From Geoglobus sp. (lineage in GTDB: Archaea; Halobacteriota; Archaeoglobi; Archaeoglobales; Archaeoglobaceae), in contig WAJY01000284.1 in NCBI GenBank assembly GCA_015523645.1, positions 1-11,820 on the forward strand: DNA of 11,820 nt, written 5' to 3'. The notes beneath the pieces were generated by a model. The model did no database searches and had not been told where the DNA came from. It was given only the letters and a program-made list of their open reading frames with translations. Made by a program: the position numbers and the translations under genes. Shown here piece by piece: positions 1-6,942 of this stretch (the first letter of the stretch is position 1; each line of letters begins with the position of its first letter).

Positions 1-434
1 CCACCACAGGAAACCCTTGGCTTTACAACGTATTCCCCCTCGATCTCGCTCTTAGACGTTAATGGCATGTTAACCCTCCCTTTTAGCTTCTTGTAAGTCC
101 TCCATTTGTCTGAGGTTATCTCAATTGCCTTGCTTGAAGAACCTAGATTTTCAATTCCCCTCTTCTCAATCTCCCTGGTTATTCTAAGCAGTGTAAAGTC
201 GCTTTCAGGGGCTATTATAAGAGCCTTATCAGCCATCTCTATTGCCTGATCAAAGGATGAGTAGTTGAAACTGAAGGTTTTTGAGAACTCATCCCTCACA
301 TATGATACAAGGGTATAATATCTCCCAAAATCAAGAAGGGACTTGAACATCGCCAATCCTTCAACAGCGATGCTTTCGGGAAGTTTTTCCTCGCACACTC
401 CATGTTCATAAATGAAAAGACTACTCCTCCTCAT
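1..434 (-). CDS. ATP-grasp ligase, C-terminally truncated by the window edge (tyramine-glutamate ligase-like)
   Basis: The minus strand is open from an ATG at 434 to the window edge, about 144 codons. The protein begins MRRSSLFIYEHGVCEEKLPE and later has VKPRVSCGG at the edge. An LFIYEH start followed by a conserved 'ES.A.EG.AMF..LL.DF' stretch is typical of the archaeal ATP-grasp group that includes tyramine-glutamate ligase (MfnD) of methanofuran synthesis. The VKPR..CGG segment fits the ATP-binding KPxxGxG strand of the fold. The start overlaps the upstream NYN gene's stop by 14 bases, and no later ATG or GTG keeps the conserved FIYEH motif, so I chose 434. The gene is last in the visible leuA operon. 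The ATP-grasp family is fairly secure; the MfnD substrate is inferred from the N-terminal pattern and from the known presence of methanofuran in Archaeoglobales. The catalytic domain lies outside the window. Confidence 0.62.
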   Translation of the reverse strand, partial: MRRSSLFIYEHGVCEEKLPESIAVEGLAMFKSLLDFGRYYTLVSYVRDEFSKTFSFNYSSFDQAIEMADKALIIAPESDFTLLRITREIEKRGIENLGSSSKAIEITSDKWRTYKKLKGRVNMPLTSKSEIEGEYVVKPRVSCG

Positions 435-933
435 ACTCCTGCTCTTCGTTGAGCGTGATTGCTATGTCTGCTGAATTTTTTAATGCGGTGGAGAAACCCG
501 GCTCAGCGCCCATTATTATCGTCTCCTTCCCGTATTCCATTGCCTTCTTCAAAACTGCCTTGAAATCCGCATCTCTCGTAACAAGTGCAAGAACGTCGAT
601 GTTGTCATTGTAAATTATCTCCATTGCCTCAACAGCCATCCTAACATCAACATCTCCTGAGGTTATGACAGGTTCGAATCCCTGATTCTCAATTGCCTCA
701 ACAAGCTTATCTCCTGCATACTGATTCAGGAAGACCTTTGCCACCTTTATGTATCCGTAGTCGCAGAGTATCTCTCTTATCTCCTTCAGATTCAAGTTAA
801 ATTCCTTTCTCAGCATATTGGGTCCATCAACCAGTACGCCTATGTTCTTCTTGCTCTCTCTCTTTGCTGAAAGAATTTTTTTGAACCTCTGAATTTTAGG
901 TACATTGATGGATGGTTTTATTGCCATCATCAT
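421..933 (-). CDS. NYN (LabA/DUF88, PIN-like) domain protein, archaeal TIGR00288-type
   Basis: A small protein of about 170 residues with one NYN domain, a PIN/FEN-like nuclease fold. With residues counted from the GTG at 936, the acidic positions of the fold are visible: VDGPN (D37, N40), GDVDVRM (D95, D97) and VTRDADF (D122, D124). The basic N-terminal tail (residues 1-30) could contact RNA. The C-terminus is very acidic (NEEQEYEEE). Four start-like codons lie in a row, GTG at 936 then ATG at 933, 930 and 927. I give the first ATG; the preceding GGTG could serve as a weak ribosome site for the later ones. The TatD stop is a few bases upstream and the ATP-grasp start overlaps its 3' end, so it is translated within the leuA operon. 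The family is predicted to process RNA by metal-dependent hydrolysis, but this archaeal subgroup has no firm substrate. Family call strong, function inferred. Confidence 0.85.
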   Translation of the reverse strand: MMMAIKPSINVPKIQRFKKILSAKRESKKNIGVLVDGPNMLRKEFNLNLKEIREILCDYGYIKVAKVFLNQYAGDKLVEAIENQGFEPVITSGDVDVRMAVEAMEIIYNDNIDVLALVTRDADFKAVLKKAMEYGKETIIMGAEPGFSTALKNSADIAITLNEEQEYEEE

Positions 934-941
934 CACCGATG

Positions 942-1694
942 TTAAAGCTTCACATCAAAAATTTCTTTGACATTCTTTATAAGCTTACTGGATAGCTCCT
1001 CAACCGATATTCCAGTAATCTCTGAAAGCTTTTTATAGGCATATCTAACCTTCTCAGGTTCATTTCTCCCTTTATCTGGAGACAGAAAAGGACTATCTGT
1101 TTCAAGAAGAACATGCTCGGGCTCTAAAGAGCTAGCAATTTCCTGAACGTTTTTTGAAAAACAAACAAGGGTTGAGAGAGAAATGTAATGCCCGGAATCT
1201 GCTATTTTTCTTGCCAGCGCTTTGTTACCTGTATAGCAGTGGAAAACAACCCTGACATCCCTATTGGCAATTAGGTTGAAGACCTTCTCCTCAGCTCTCC
1301 TTGCATGAACAATCAGTGGTTTCTCAAGTTCCTCTGCAAGAGACACAAACTCAAGAAAAATCCTTTTCTGGAGTGTATAATCTGCCTTTGCCTTCTTTAA
1401 GTCTATTCCAACCTCACCTATTCCTATTATTGACTCTTGATGTTCAAGTATTTGATCCACAACAAATCTGTAGTCTGACTTTCCTATCCTGTTTGGCGAG
1501 AAGCCTAGAGTTGAGTGCAATATTCCATCATGCATTCCACTTATGCCGATAGATCTCTCATTTGAGATGTAATCAAAACCCGAATCTATAATCAGCAAAA
1601 CTCCTGCAACTCTTGCTCTCCTTACAACATCATCAAGATCTTTCTTGAAGTTTTCAAAGTTTAGATGGCAGTGAACATCTGCAAGTTCCCTCAT
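942..1694 (-). CDS. TatD family metal-dependent hydrolase
   Basis: A 250-residue amidohydrolase-fold TIM barrel of the TatD family. All expected metal ligands are visible: DVHCH near the start (H8, H10), GIGEVGID (E94), IVHARR (H130), FHCYTG (H152) and LLETDSPFL (D200), followed by the family's GRNEPEKV loop. TatD proteins are divalent-metal-dependent hydrolases with 3'-5' exonuclease activity on DNA or RNA; the natural substrate in archaea is not established. Length is normal for the family. Its ATG overlaps the leuA stop in an ATGA arrangement, indicating translational coupling, and the NYN nuclease-fold gene starts a few bases after its stop. Two nuclease-type proteins in one operon suggests nucleic-acid turnover, but that is inference. 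A GGA stretch eight bases before the ATG is a plausible ribosome site. Confidence 0.9.
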   Translation of the reverse strand: MRELADVHCHLNFENFKKDLDDVVRRARVAGVLLIIDSGFDYISNERSIGISGMHDGILHSTLGFSPNRIGKSDYRFVVDQILEHQESIIGIGEVGIDLKKAKADYTLQKRIFLEFVSLAEELEKPLIVHARRAEEKVFNLIANRDVRVVFHCYTGNKALARKIADSGHYISLSTLVCFSKNVQEIASSLEPEHVLLETDSPFLSPDKGRNEPEKVRYAYKKLSEITGISVEELSSKLIKNVKEIFDVKL

Positions 1695-3187
1695 CTGCTG
1701 TTCCTCATCTTCATCAGATAGTTCACAGCACTGAGCATTGCATCTATGCTCGCCATAACTATGTCAGGACCAACACCTCTGGCTGTAAACTCTCTTCCTT
1801 CCTCGTCCTCAACAGTAACATAAACCTCAGCCAGAGCATCACTTCCCCCAGTTATTGCATCCATCTTGAATTCTGTTATTTTAATGCTTTTTCCAACCAG
1901 CTCAGCAACAGCCTTCAGACTTGCATCTACAGGTCCAACACCAACAGATGAAGTAACCTTCCTCTCTCCAAAAACCTCGGCATTTATTACTGCCGTTGGC
2001 GTAACCTTGTTTCCTGTTATAACGGTAGCCTCATTCAGAATTATTGCCTTTTCTTCCTTCTTAATCTCTCCCATCAAAACCTCAGCTATCGATATTACAT
2101 CAAGATCCGTCACCTTTTTCCCCTTGTCTCCAAGCTCCTTAACCTTCTCAACCACCTTCATGAGTATCTCGTTGCTCACAGAGTATCCGGCATCTCTAAG
2201 AAGTTTTTCAATCTGGTGTCTGCCTGCATGCTTTCCAACAACTATTCTTCTCTTATGACCGACCATCTCAGGAGTTATCACACCGGGCTCAAATGTTGAG
2301 TATTCTTTTAGCACACCATGGGCATGGATTCCGCTCTCATGGCTGAATGCATTCTCACCAACAATAGGTGTGTTTGGTGGCATCTTTACACCAGTCAGCC
2401 TTTCGATGAGCCTGGCTGTCTCAACTAGGTACTCTGATTTTATGTTTGTTTTCAGACCCTCTATTGTTTCTATAAGCATAACAACCTCAGCAAGGCTTGC
2501 GTTTCCAGCTCTCTCTCCAATTCCATTGACAGTAACCTGAACTTGATCCGCTCCAGCCTTGACAGCTGCAAGAGTATTAGCAACAGCCAATCCGAAGTCA
2601 TTGTGACAGTGAACATCAATGGGAACCTTGAGGTGCTCTTTTAACTCTCTTATAAGCTCATAAAACTTGAAAGGAGTTGCAACTCCAACGGTATCTGGAA
2701 CGTTTACAACATCAACTCCAGCATCTTCAACAGCCTTGTAAATTTGCTTGAGATACTCTATCTCGGTTCTCGTAGCATCCATGGCTGAGAACATGCACTC
2801 AACACCGTGGGATTTGATATATTCGACAGCATCAACAGATATCTCCTTTATCTCCTCCCTGCTTTTCTGGATTGTGTGCTCAATCTGGATTTTTGATGTT
2901 GATATGAAGATGTGAACAAAATCAACATCAGCCTGTATGGCTCTGTCTATATCGCTCCTGACTATCCTAGCCAGTCCGCAAATTTTTGAGTTAAGTCCAA
3001 GGTTGGATATCTCCTTTACAGCTTCAAACTCCCCCTGGGAAACTGATGGAAAACCGGCTTCAATTATGTCTACTCCAAGCTTATCAAGCTGTCTGGCAAT
3101 CTGAAGCTTGAAATTCACTGGAAAGCTTATCCCAGGCATCTGTTCTCCGTCTCTCAGAGTTGTATCAAACACTCTAATTGTACGCAT
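1691..3187 (-). CDS. leuA: 2-isopropylmalate synthase (possibly citramalate synthase activity)
   Basis: A 498-residue DRE-TIM metallolyase. LeuA condenses acetyl-CoA with 2-oxoisovalerate, the committed step of leucine synthesis; the close paralogue CimA uses pyruvate. The catalytic barrel shows FDTTLRDGEQ (residues 7-16; R12, D13), the metal pair in DVHCHNDFG (H193, H195), the NGIGERAGNAS signature (221-231) and HESGIHAHG (283-291). From about residue 375 to the end lies the LeuA allosteric domain, with GVGPVDA, ITGGSDALAEVYV and GVGPDIVMASIDAML, which normally binds the feedback inhibitor. The barrel plus a complete regulatory domain favours LeuA or CimA over homocitrate-type AksA. Odd point: the position usually occupied by glutamate in 'FSxEDATRT' is methionine here (residue 136). 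First gene of the four-gene operon. There is no ribosome site before its ATG and a TATA box about 25 bases upstream, so it is probably leaderless. Confidence 0.9.
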   Translation of the reverse strand: MRTIRVFDTTLRDGEQMPGISFPVNFKLQIARQLDKLGVDIIEAGFPSVSQGEFEAVKEISNLGLNSKICGLARIVRSDIDRAIQADVDFVHIFISTSKIQIEHTIQKSREEIKEISVDAVEYIKSHGVECMFSAMDATRTEIEYLKQIYKAVEDAGVDVVNVPDTVGVATPFKFYELIRELKEHLKVPIDVHCHNDFGLAVANTLAAVKAGADQVQVTVNGIGERAGNASLAEVVMLIETIEGLKTNIKSEYLVETARLIERLTGVKMPPNTPIVGENAFSHESGIHAHGVLKEYSTFEPGVITPEMVGHKRRIVVGKHAGRHQIEKLLRDAGYSVSNEILMKVVEKVKELGDKGKKVTDLDVISIAEVLMGEIKKEEKAIILNEATVITGNKVTPTAVINAEVFGERKVTSSVGVGPVDASLKAVAELVGKSIKITEFKMDAITGGSDALAEVYVTVEDEEGREFTARGVGPDIVMASIDAMLSAVNYLMKMRNSR

Positions 3188-3205
3188 GGAGAGATTTAAG
3201 GCACT

Positions 3206-3217
3206 CTAAATAAAAAC
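3206..3217 (-). promoter_or_regulatory. leuA: Putative leuA operon TATA box (leaderless transcript)
   Basis: On the minus strand an AT-rich box GTTTTTATTTAG lies about 24 bases before the leuA ATG at 3187. In archaea transcription starts about 25 bases downstream of the TATA centre, which places the start at or next to the ATG. No purine-rich ribosome site is present between box and ATG, which fits a leaderless message. Predicted by eye only. Confidence 0.5.
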
Positions 3218-3241
3218 TTATGGTTGCTCAGGAATGATTTT

Positions 3242-3874
3242 TCAGGGATAAAGGACTTCGAGAGGAAGGTTCTTTTTCTCACCAACAAATCTCGTCACAA
3301 CCAGAACACCAAGAAATTCACTCTCTGAAGACCATATCCCATAGTAGTATTTTTCATATATTCTCCCCTCAAAATTAACAGTTCTCTTAAAGAAACCCCT
3401 TCTTTTATTTCTTAGTTCTTCAAAAATCTTTCTGACAAACTTGGCTGTCAGCCTTGGATGAAGCTCTTCAATTTTTCTCCCAATTACGTTTTTATCGTTA
3501 ATAAGCTTATCATTTCCATAGAGAAATGTCAGCACTCCTCTTTTATCGACAAAAGCTATAGCGTTGTTTGAGTGAATTGCATTGAGATAACTGGAGAATA
3601 TGTTCTCAAGCATCTCAGCTATTGGATCAGAGTTATCTTTAAGGTCATCTAGGTAATAGAGGTTCTTTTTCCCGTATCTTCCCCTTGACCTTACCTCCTC
3701 TCTCCTGAGAATTCCTTTTCTGTAAAGCTTTTCAAGAGTGGAAGAAAGTGTTGTGTATGGGATTTCTCTACCCTCTTTCTCCAAAATAGCTTTTATCTCT
3801 CTTGTGCTCATCTTTTTACCGCTCTTCAGTATCGATATTATCCTTAGATCCTTGTCTGTAAGAGACCCGGACAC
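3242..3874 (-). CDS. Winged-helix transcriptional regulator with C-terminal PAS-like sensor domain
   Basis: A 210-residue two-domain protein. Residues about 5-75 form a winged helix: LTDKDLRIISILKSG, then STREIKAILEKEG, a recognition helix near PYTTLSSTLEKL, and a basic wing (RRGKKNLYYL-type, residues 62-76), resembling PadR/BlaI-like regulators. Residues about 103-197 look like a PAS domain of the kind at the C-terminus of DUF438 proteins: AIAFVDKRGVLTFLYGN, VIGRKIEELHP (H139-P140), a VNFEGRIYEKYYYGIW strand pair, and LGVLVVTRFV. Such domains sense small ligands or redox state, sometimes through a cofactor; the ligand here is unknown. The start is GTG at 3874; no in-frame ATG lies upstream. 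It is divergent from the octaheme cytochrome and shares its 132-base control region, so it is the natural candidate regulator of that gene and of itself. The DNA-binding role is well supported; the target is inferred. Confidence 0.8.
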   Translation of the reverse strand: MSGSLTDKDLRIISILKSGKKMSTREIKAILEKEGREIPYTTLSSTLEKLYRKGILRREEVRSRGRYGKKNLYYLDDLKDNSDPIAEMLENIFSSYLNAIHSNNAIAFVDKRGVLTFLYGNDKLINDKNVIGRKIEELHPRLTAKFVRKIFEELRNKRRGFFKRTVNFEGRIYEKYYYGIWSSESEFLGVLVVTRFVGEKKNLPLEVLYP

Positions 3875-3920
3875 AGTTTTTGTTTTTTCTTGCCTAGCAA
3901 TAAATTTTTCTGATACAAAC

Positions 3921-3943
3921 GTAATTATAAAGCATTATATTAC
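3921..3943. promoter_or_regulatory. Palindromic operator candidate overlapping the regulator's TATA box
   Basis: Left arm GTAATTATAA (3921-3930) and right arm TTATATTAC (3935-3943) are inverted repeats with one bulged base and a four-base centre. On the minus strand the same bases contain GCTTTATAATTAC, a good BRE/TATA box for the regulator gene, with transcription predicted near 3903. A second AT box on the minus strand (about 3899-3907) would instead give a leaderless transcript starting close to the GTG at 3874. The palindrome also lies about 15 bases upstream of the cytochrome TATA box, so one bound dimer could affect both promoters. Symmetry is seen directly; binding is inferred. Confidence 0.4.
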
Positions 3944-3954
3944 TAAAAAATCGT

Positions 3955-3966
3955 AAATTTTATAAG
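3955..3966 (+). promoter_or_regulatory. Putative TATA box of the octaheme cytochrome gene
   Basis: The stretch TAAATTTTATAAG is a good archaeal BRE/TATA element. It predicts transcription from about 3986-3990. The short leader then holds a strong ribosome site, GGAGGG at 3995-4000, seven bases or so before the GTG start at 4007. Confidence 0.55.
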
Positions 3967-4006
3967 AGATTGAAATGAAGATGATTTTGTAGTAGGAGGG
4001 ATAAAT

Positions 4007-5494
4007 GTGAAAGTGGCAATTTTGATGGCATTTCTAGCAGCAATTGCCCTGATTTCAGTGGTTCAGGCAGAAGAGACTTGCATTACATGCCACAAAACAG
4101 TTACCCCAGGAATTGTTAGCCAGTATGAGAGCTCAAAGATGGCAAAAGCTGGAGTCAGCTGCTTGGACTGTCATGGAGAGATCAAAGGAATCGATGATCC
4201 AAGCGTTATTAACCACAATGGATACAGGATTACTCCAGTTGTCTCTCCAATTCACTGCCAGAAATGCCATCCACAAGAGTATCAGGAATTCATGAACAGC
4301 AAACATGCCTGGACAGCATTAATCGGACCATTCAGATTCTGGTACAGGGATGCAGTTTCAAAGGGACTTGTTGAAGAAGGAAAAGCACCAGACAACAGCG
4401 TTTTCCTGAAAAGCGATCCATACGAGTTTATTGGAAAATCAATAACGCCGTTGATGCCTGCTTCTGGAGTTCTTGCAAAAGTTGGATTGTTTGATGAGGT
4501 TCAGGGATACAAGAACACTCTGAACTGCATAGGATGCCACGGAAGTCCTGTGATTGTCAAGGATGGAAAGATAGTAAAGGGATGGCCAAACAACGGAATT
4601 GGAAGGCTGAACCCAGATGGTAGCATTGGCAGCTGTTCTGCTTGCCACACAAGGCACAAATTTGACAAGGCTGAGGCTAGAAAGCCCGAAACTTGCGGAC
4701 AGTGCCATTTAGGTCCAGATCACCCACAAATTGAGATTTATCAGGAGAGCAAGCACGGAAACATCTACTATAGCCTTGAAAACCACAGCTTTCTGGATGA
4801 GGAGGAATTAACCCCTGAAAACACCCCAGTTCCTACGTGTGCAGTTTGTCACATGAGCGGATTTAATGGAGCAAAAACGACACATGATGTTGGAAGCAGG
4901 CTTTACTGGGAACTTCAGCCAAAGATAAGCACGCCCCAGTGGTATCCTGCAAATCTTGTTCCGGTTGGCAAGCAGAAACCAGATGAGGAGAGGGCTAGAG
5001 AAAACAGAGCAGAAATGATGAAGGTTTGCAGAGGATGTCACTCACCTTCATGGGTTGAAGGATACTTCAAAGAATTTGATGAGGCAGTCCAGGACTACAA
5101 CAAGGTGGCAAAATCAGCAAAGGCTTTGCTTGACAAGATTTATGAGGAGGGGTTAGCGGACAAAAGCAATCAGCTTGACGAGTATCCTGAGCTCATGTGG
5201 TACTACATCTGGCATCACGATGGAAGGAGATGGAGAATGGGAGCGAGCATGATGGGCTACGATTTCACCCACTGGCATGGACTCTTTGAAACTGTCGGTG
5301 ACAAGTATCTCAAGATGCTTTCATGGTATGAAACGCAAAAGAAAATTAAGGCTCTGGAGGAGAGAAAGGCTGAGCAGGAAGTTACACCAACTCCAGCAGC
5401 TAAGGCAAGTAAATCACCGGGATTTCAGGCGGTAGCTGCGATTGCTGTTTTGTCAGCACTCTACATTATTCAGGGAAGAATGAGAAAGAAATAA
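4007..5494 (+). CDS. Secreted octaheme cytochrome c, hydroxylamine oxidoreductase-like, with PGF-CTERM-like anchor
   Basis: A 495-residue exported multiheme cytochrome. Residues 1-21 are a signal peptide (hydrophobic core 3-19, VQA cleavage site). Eight CxxCH heme sites are present at C25, C52, C84, C174, C210, C230, C278 and C341. The long gap before the fourth site, the clustering of sites 4-6, and the conserved tail MMGYDFTHWHG (415-425) match the hydroxylamine oxidoreductase family, whose members oxidise hydroxylamine or, in non-cross-linked forms, reduce nitrite or hydroxylamine to ammonia. In oxidising enzymes the fourth heme becomes P460 through a tyrosine link; whether that tyrosine exists here needs alignment. 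The C-terminus has a Thr/Pro/Ala linker (459-470), then SPGF (470-473), a hydrophobic helix to about 489 and RMRKK, the architecture of PGF-CTERM archaeosortase substrates. GTG start with a strong GGAGGG site. No quinol-oxidising partner gene is adjacent; the divergent PAS regulator may control it. Heme count certain, reaction direction inferred. Confidence 0.88.
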   Translation: MKVAILMAFLAAIALISVVQAEETCITCHKTVTPGIVSQYESSKMAKAGVSCLDCHGEIKGIDDPSVINHNGYRITPVVSPIHCQKCHPQEYQEFMNSKHAWTALIGPFRFWYRDAVSKGLVEEGKAPDNSVFLKSDPYEFIGKSITPLMPASGVLAKVGLFDEVQGYKNTLNCIGCHGSPVIVKDGKIVKGWPNNGIGRLNPDGSIGSCSACHTRHKFDKAEARKPETCGQCHLGPDHPQIEIYQESKHGNIYYSLENHSFLDEEELTPENTPVPTCAVCHMSGFNGAKTTHDVGSRLYWELQPKISTPQWYPANLVPVGKQKPDEERARENRAEMMKVCRGCHSPSWVEGYFKEFDEAVQDYNKVAKSAKALLDKIYEEGLADKSNQLDEYPELMWYYIWHHDGRRWRMGASMMGYDFTHWHGLFETVGDKYLKMLSWYETQKKIKALEERKAEQEVTPTPAAKASKSPGFQAVAAIAVLSALYIIQGRMRKK

Positions 5495-5507
5495 TTTTAA
5501 ATTTAAC

Positions 5508-5526
5508 TTTTTTATTTTTTATTTTT
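5508..5526 (+). terminator. T-tract terminator after the octaheme cytochrome
   Basis: Three runs of T (six, six and five) separated by single A's begin 14 bases after the cytochrome stop. Archaeal RNA polymerase terminates at such U-rich tracts without a hairpin. It lies between convergent genes, before the DUF554 stop at 5550. Confidence 0.65.
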
Positions 5527-5549
5527 AAAATGAAAACGATGATTTTTCG

Positions 5550-6230
5550 CTAGAAAATTAGTGAGAACAGATTGATGTATGCTGGAAGAACTAGGAGAGG
5601 GGGGAGCATGTTTCCGGCTTTGAGGTCTGCAAGCTCCATAAGCTTCAATCCTATTGCAGCTATCATAACTCCTCCTGTTGCTGTAAGCTCCGCTATAAGC
5701 ATTTCAGAAGCAAGATTCTTGACTTCAAGAGCTGTGAGGTAGAATGAGGATTGATAGAGAAAGACAGGAATTGAGGAGAAGGCAACACCTATTCCGAGGG
5801 CTGATGAAAGGGCGAGTGATGCTATGCCATCAAGCATAGCCTTAGTTACAAGCAGGGTATAGTCTCCTGTCAGTGCTTCCTGAATCGGTCCGATGACGGC
5901 TAGTGAGCCAACGCAAAAGAGAAGTGTCGACGTTACAAAGCCTTCTGCAAATCTAGATCCCTCAAATCTCTTTTCAATTCTAATTCCAATTTTTTCAAGC
6001 CTTTCTTCAATTCTGAGAAGATTTCCAGTAGCTGATCCCGTTAGCACGGTCAGTGTTAGAATTGCGAAATTCGATGTCTTCGGTGCCATGTCTGTGCCAA
6101 TGATGAATACAACAAGACCAAGAACCTTCATGAGATAGTTCTTCATCTCCTCACCGATTCTTGAGCCGATTAGCGTTCCTGCAAGGCTGAAAAGCAGTAT
6201 TGATGCAACGTTTATGAGAGTGCCAATCAT
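5550..6230 (-). CDS. DUF554 family integral membrane protein
   Basis: A strongly hydrophobic protein of about 226 residues of the DUF554 (YdfK-like) family. It starts MIGTLINVASILLFSLAG, the usual N-terminus of the family, and carries the conserved central motif CVGSLAVIGPIQEALTGD (about residues 106-123) and then KAMLDGIASLALSSALGIGV. Six or seven membrane segments can be picked out, ending in LPPLLVLPAYINLFSLIF. The family is a predicted transporter or channel with no firmly assigned substrate. I use the ATG at 6230 because the family begins MIG; a GTG directly before it (6233) is also possible. GAGGAG immediately upstream is the ribosome site. The DUF72 stop is about 20 bases upstream on the same strand, so the two genes are probably one transcript. 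Family call strong, function unknown. Confidence 0.85.
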   Translation of the reverse strand: MIGTLINVASILLFSLAGTLIGSRIGEEMKNYLMKVLGLVVFIIGTDMAPKTSNFAILTLTVLTGSATGNLLRIEERLEKIGIRIEKRFEGSRFAEGFVTSTLLFCVGSLAVIGPIQEALTGDYTLLVTKAMLDGIASLALSSALGIGVAFSSIPVFLYQSSFYLTALEVKNLASEMLIAELTATGGVMIAAIGLKLMELADLKAGNMLPPLLVLPAYINLFSLIF

Positions 6231-6252
6231 CACTCCTCAAATTTAGGAGGTG

Positions 6253-6942
6253 CTATTTATTCCCTTCCAGAATCTTGAGAAAGCGAAGTGCATCGTCAAG
6301 CATGTGGACATTGTTGAACATCACATAGCAATCACCACCGACTTTTTCCTTAAGCCATAATAGCTGTTCATCGGTATACTTGTGCTTGTAATCAAAGCCG
6401 TGAAGTCTGTAGTATTTTGGCTCTCCATAAAGACTCTCAGAGACAAATGGATCGACAACGTGAATCAAGTCTAGACTCTCGCACACCTCTCTAACTCCCT
6501 TCTCGCTCCACCCTCTCGGTTCCCAGCAGAAGGTGAACTCTCTTTCAATCGTGCTAAAAAACTCTCTCATGTTTTTCTTGTTCTCCTCATTCTCCCTAAA
6601 CGACCTTGGCGTTTGAAATACTATGATTCTGGCTGATAGAATTTTTGCAATTTCCCTTGTTCTTTCCCAGGCATCAAAAACCTCTCTGACAGGCTTGAAG
6701 TATCCTCCATCTTCTGCATGAATCTTTGCCTTTCTGTATGTGGGAGATGATGGAGGATGGGTTATAATCTGGAACGCCTTTACTGCAAATTCAAAGTCCT
6801 CTCCGGCTTCATCTCTCCATTTCTTTGCTGTTTCAGGTTTTGGAGGATTGTAGAATGTTTTTTGAATCTCTACTGTTGAGAAAAGTCTGAAGTACTCCTT
6901 CATTGAGGTGGGAAAACCGCAGCATCCAACCTTTATCATCAT
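6253..6942 (-). CDS. DUF72 (YecE-like) TIM-barrel protein
   Basis: A 229-residue DUF72 protein. Family features are the start MIKVGCCGFP, the EIQKTFYNPP strand (F30-Y31-NPP), DFEFAVKAFQIITHPPSSP, IIVFQTPRSF, FCWEPRGW and the C-terminal YYRLHGFD and CYVMFNNVHM segments. Length is typical. DUF72 proteins adopt a TIM-barrel fold distantly like endonuclease IV or xylose isomerase and are widespread in archaea, but no reaction has been established. Two adjacent ATG codons (6942, 6939) could start it; no clear ribosome site is seen, and both ATGs lie inside the right arm of an inverted repeat, a possible translational control. It is divergent from the CDGSH gene and upstream of DUF554 in a probable two-gene operon. 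Confidence 0.88.
   Translation of the reverse strand: MMIKVGCCGFPTSMKEYFRLFSTVEIQKTFYNPPKPETAKKWRDEAGEDFEFAVKAFQIITHPPSSPTYRKAKIHAEDGGYFKPVREVFDAWERTREIAKILSARIIVFQTPRSFRENEENKKNMREFFSTIEREFTFCWEPRGWSEKGVREVCESLDLIHVVDPFVSESLYGEPKYYRLHGFDYKHKYTDEQLLWLKEKVGGDCYVMFNNVHMLDDALRFLKILEGNK

Noticed and set aside
1866..2258. Plus-strand open frame of 130 codons inside leuA
   Set aside because: It is the complement of the conserved LeuA regulatory domain; composition is Ser/Thr/Phe-rich as expected of an antisense shadow.
1691..3187. Homocitrate synthase (AksA) identity for the LeuA-like gene
   Set aside because: The complete C-terminal regulatory domain and total length of 498 fit LeuA or CimA; AksA-type proteins are shorter and lack it.
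4005..4010. ATG TGA two-codon reading frame overlapping the cytochrome GTG start
   Set aside because: The strong ribosome site suits the GTG at 4007 and the signal peptide frame; the two-codon frame is most simply chance overlap.
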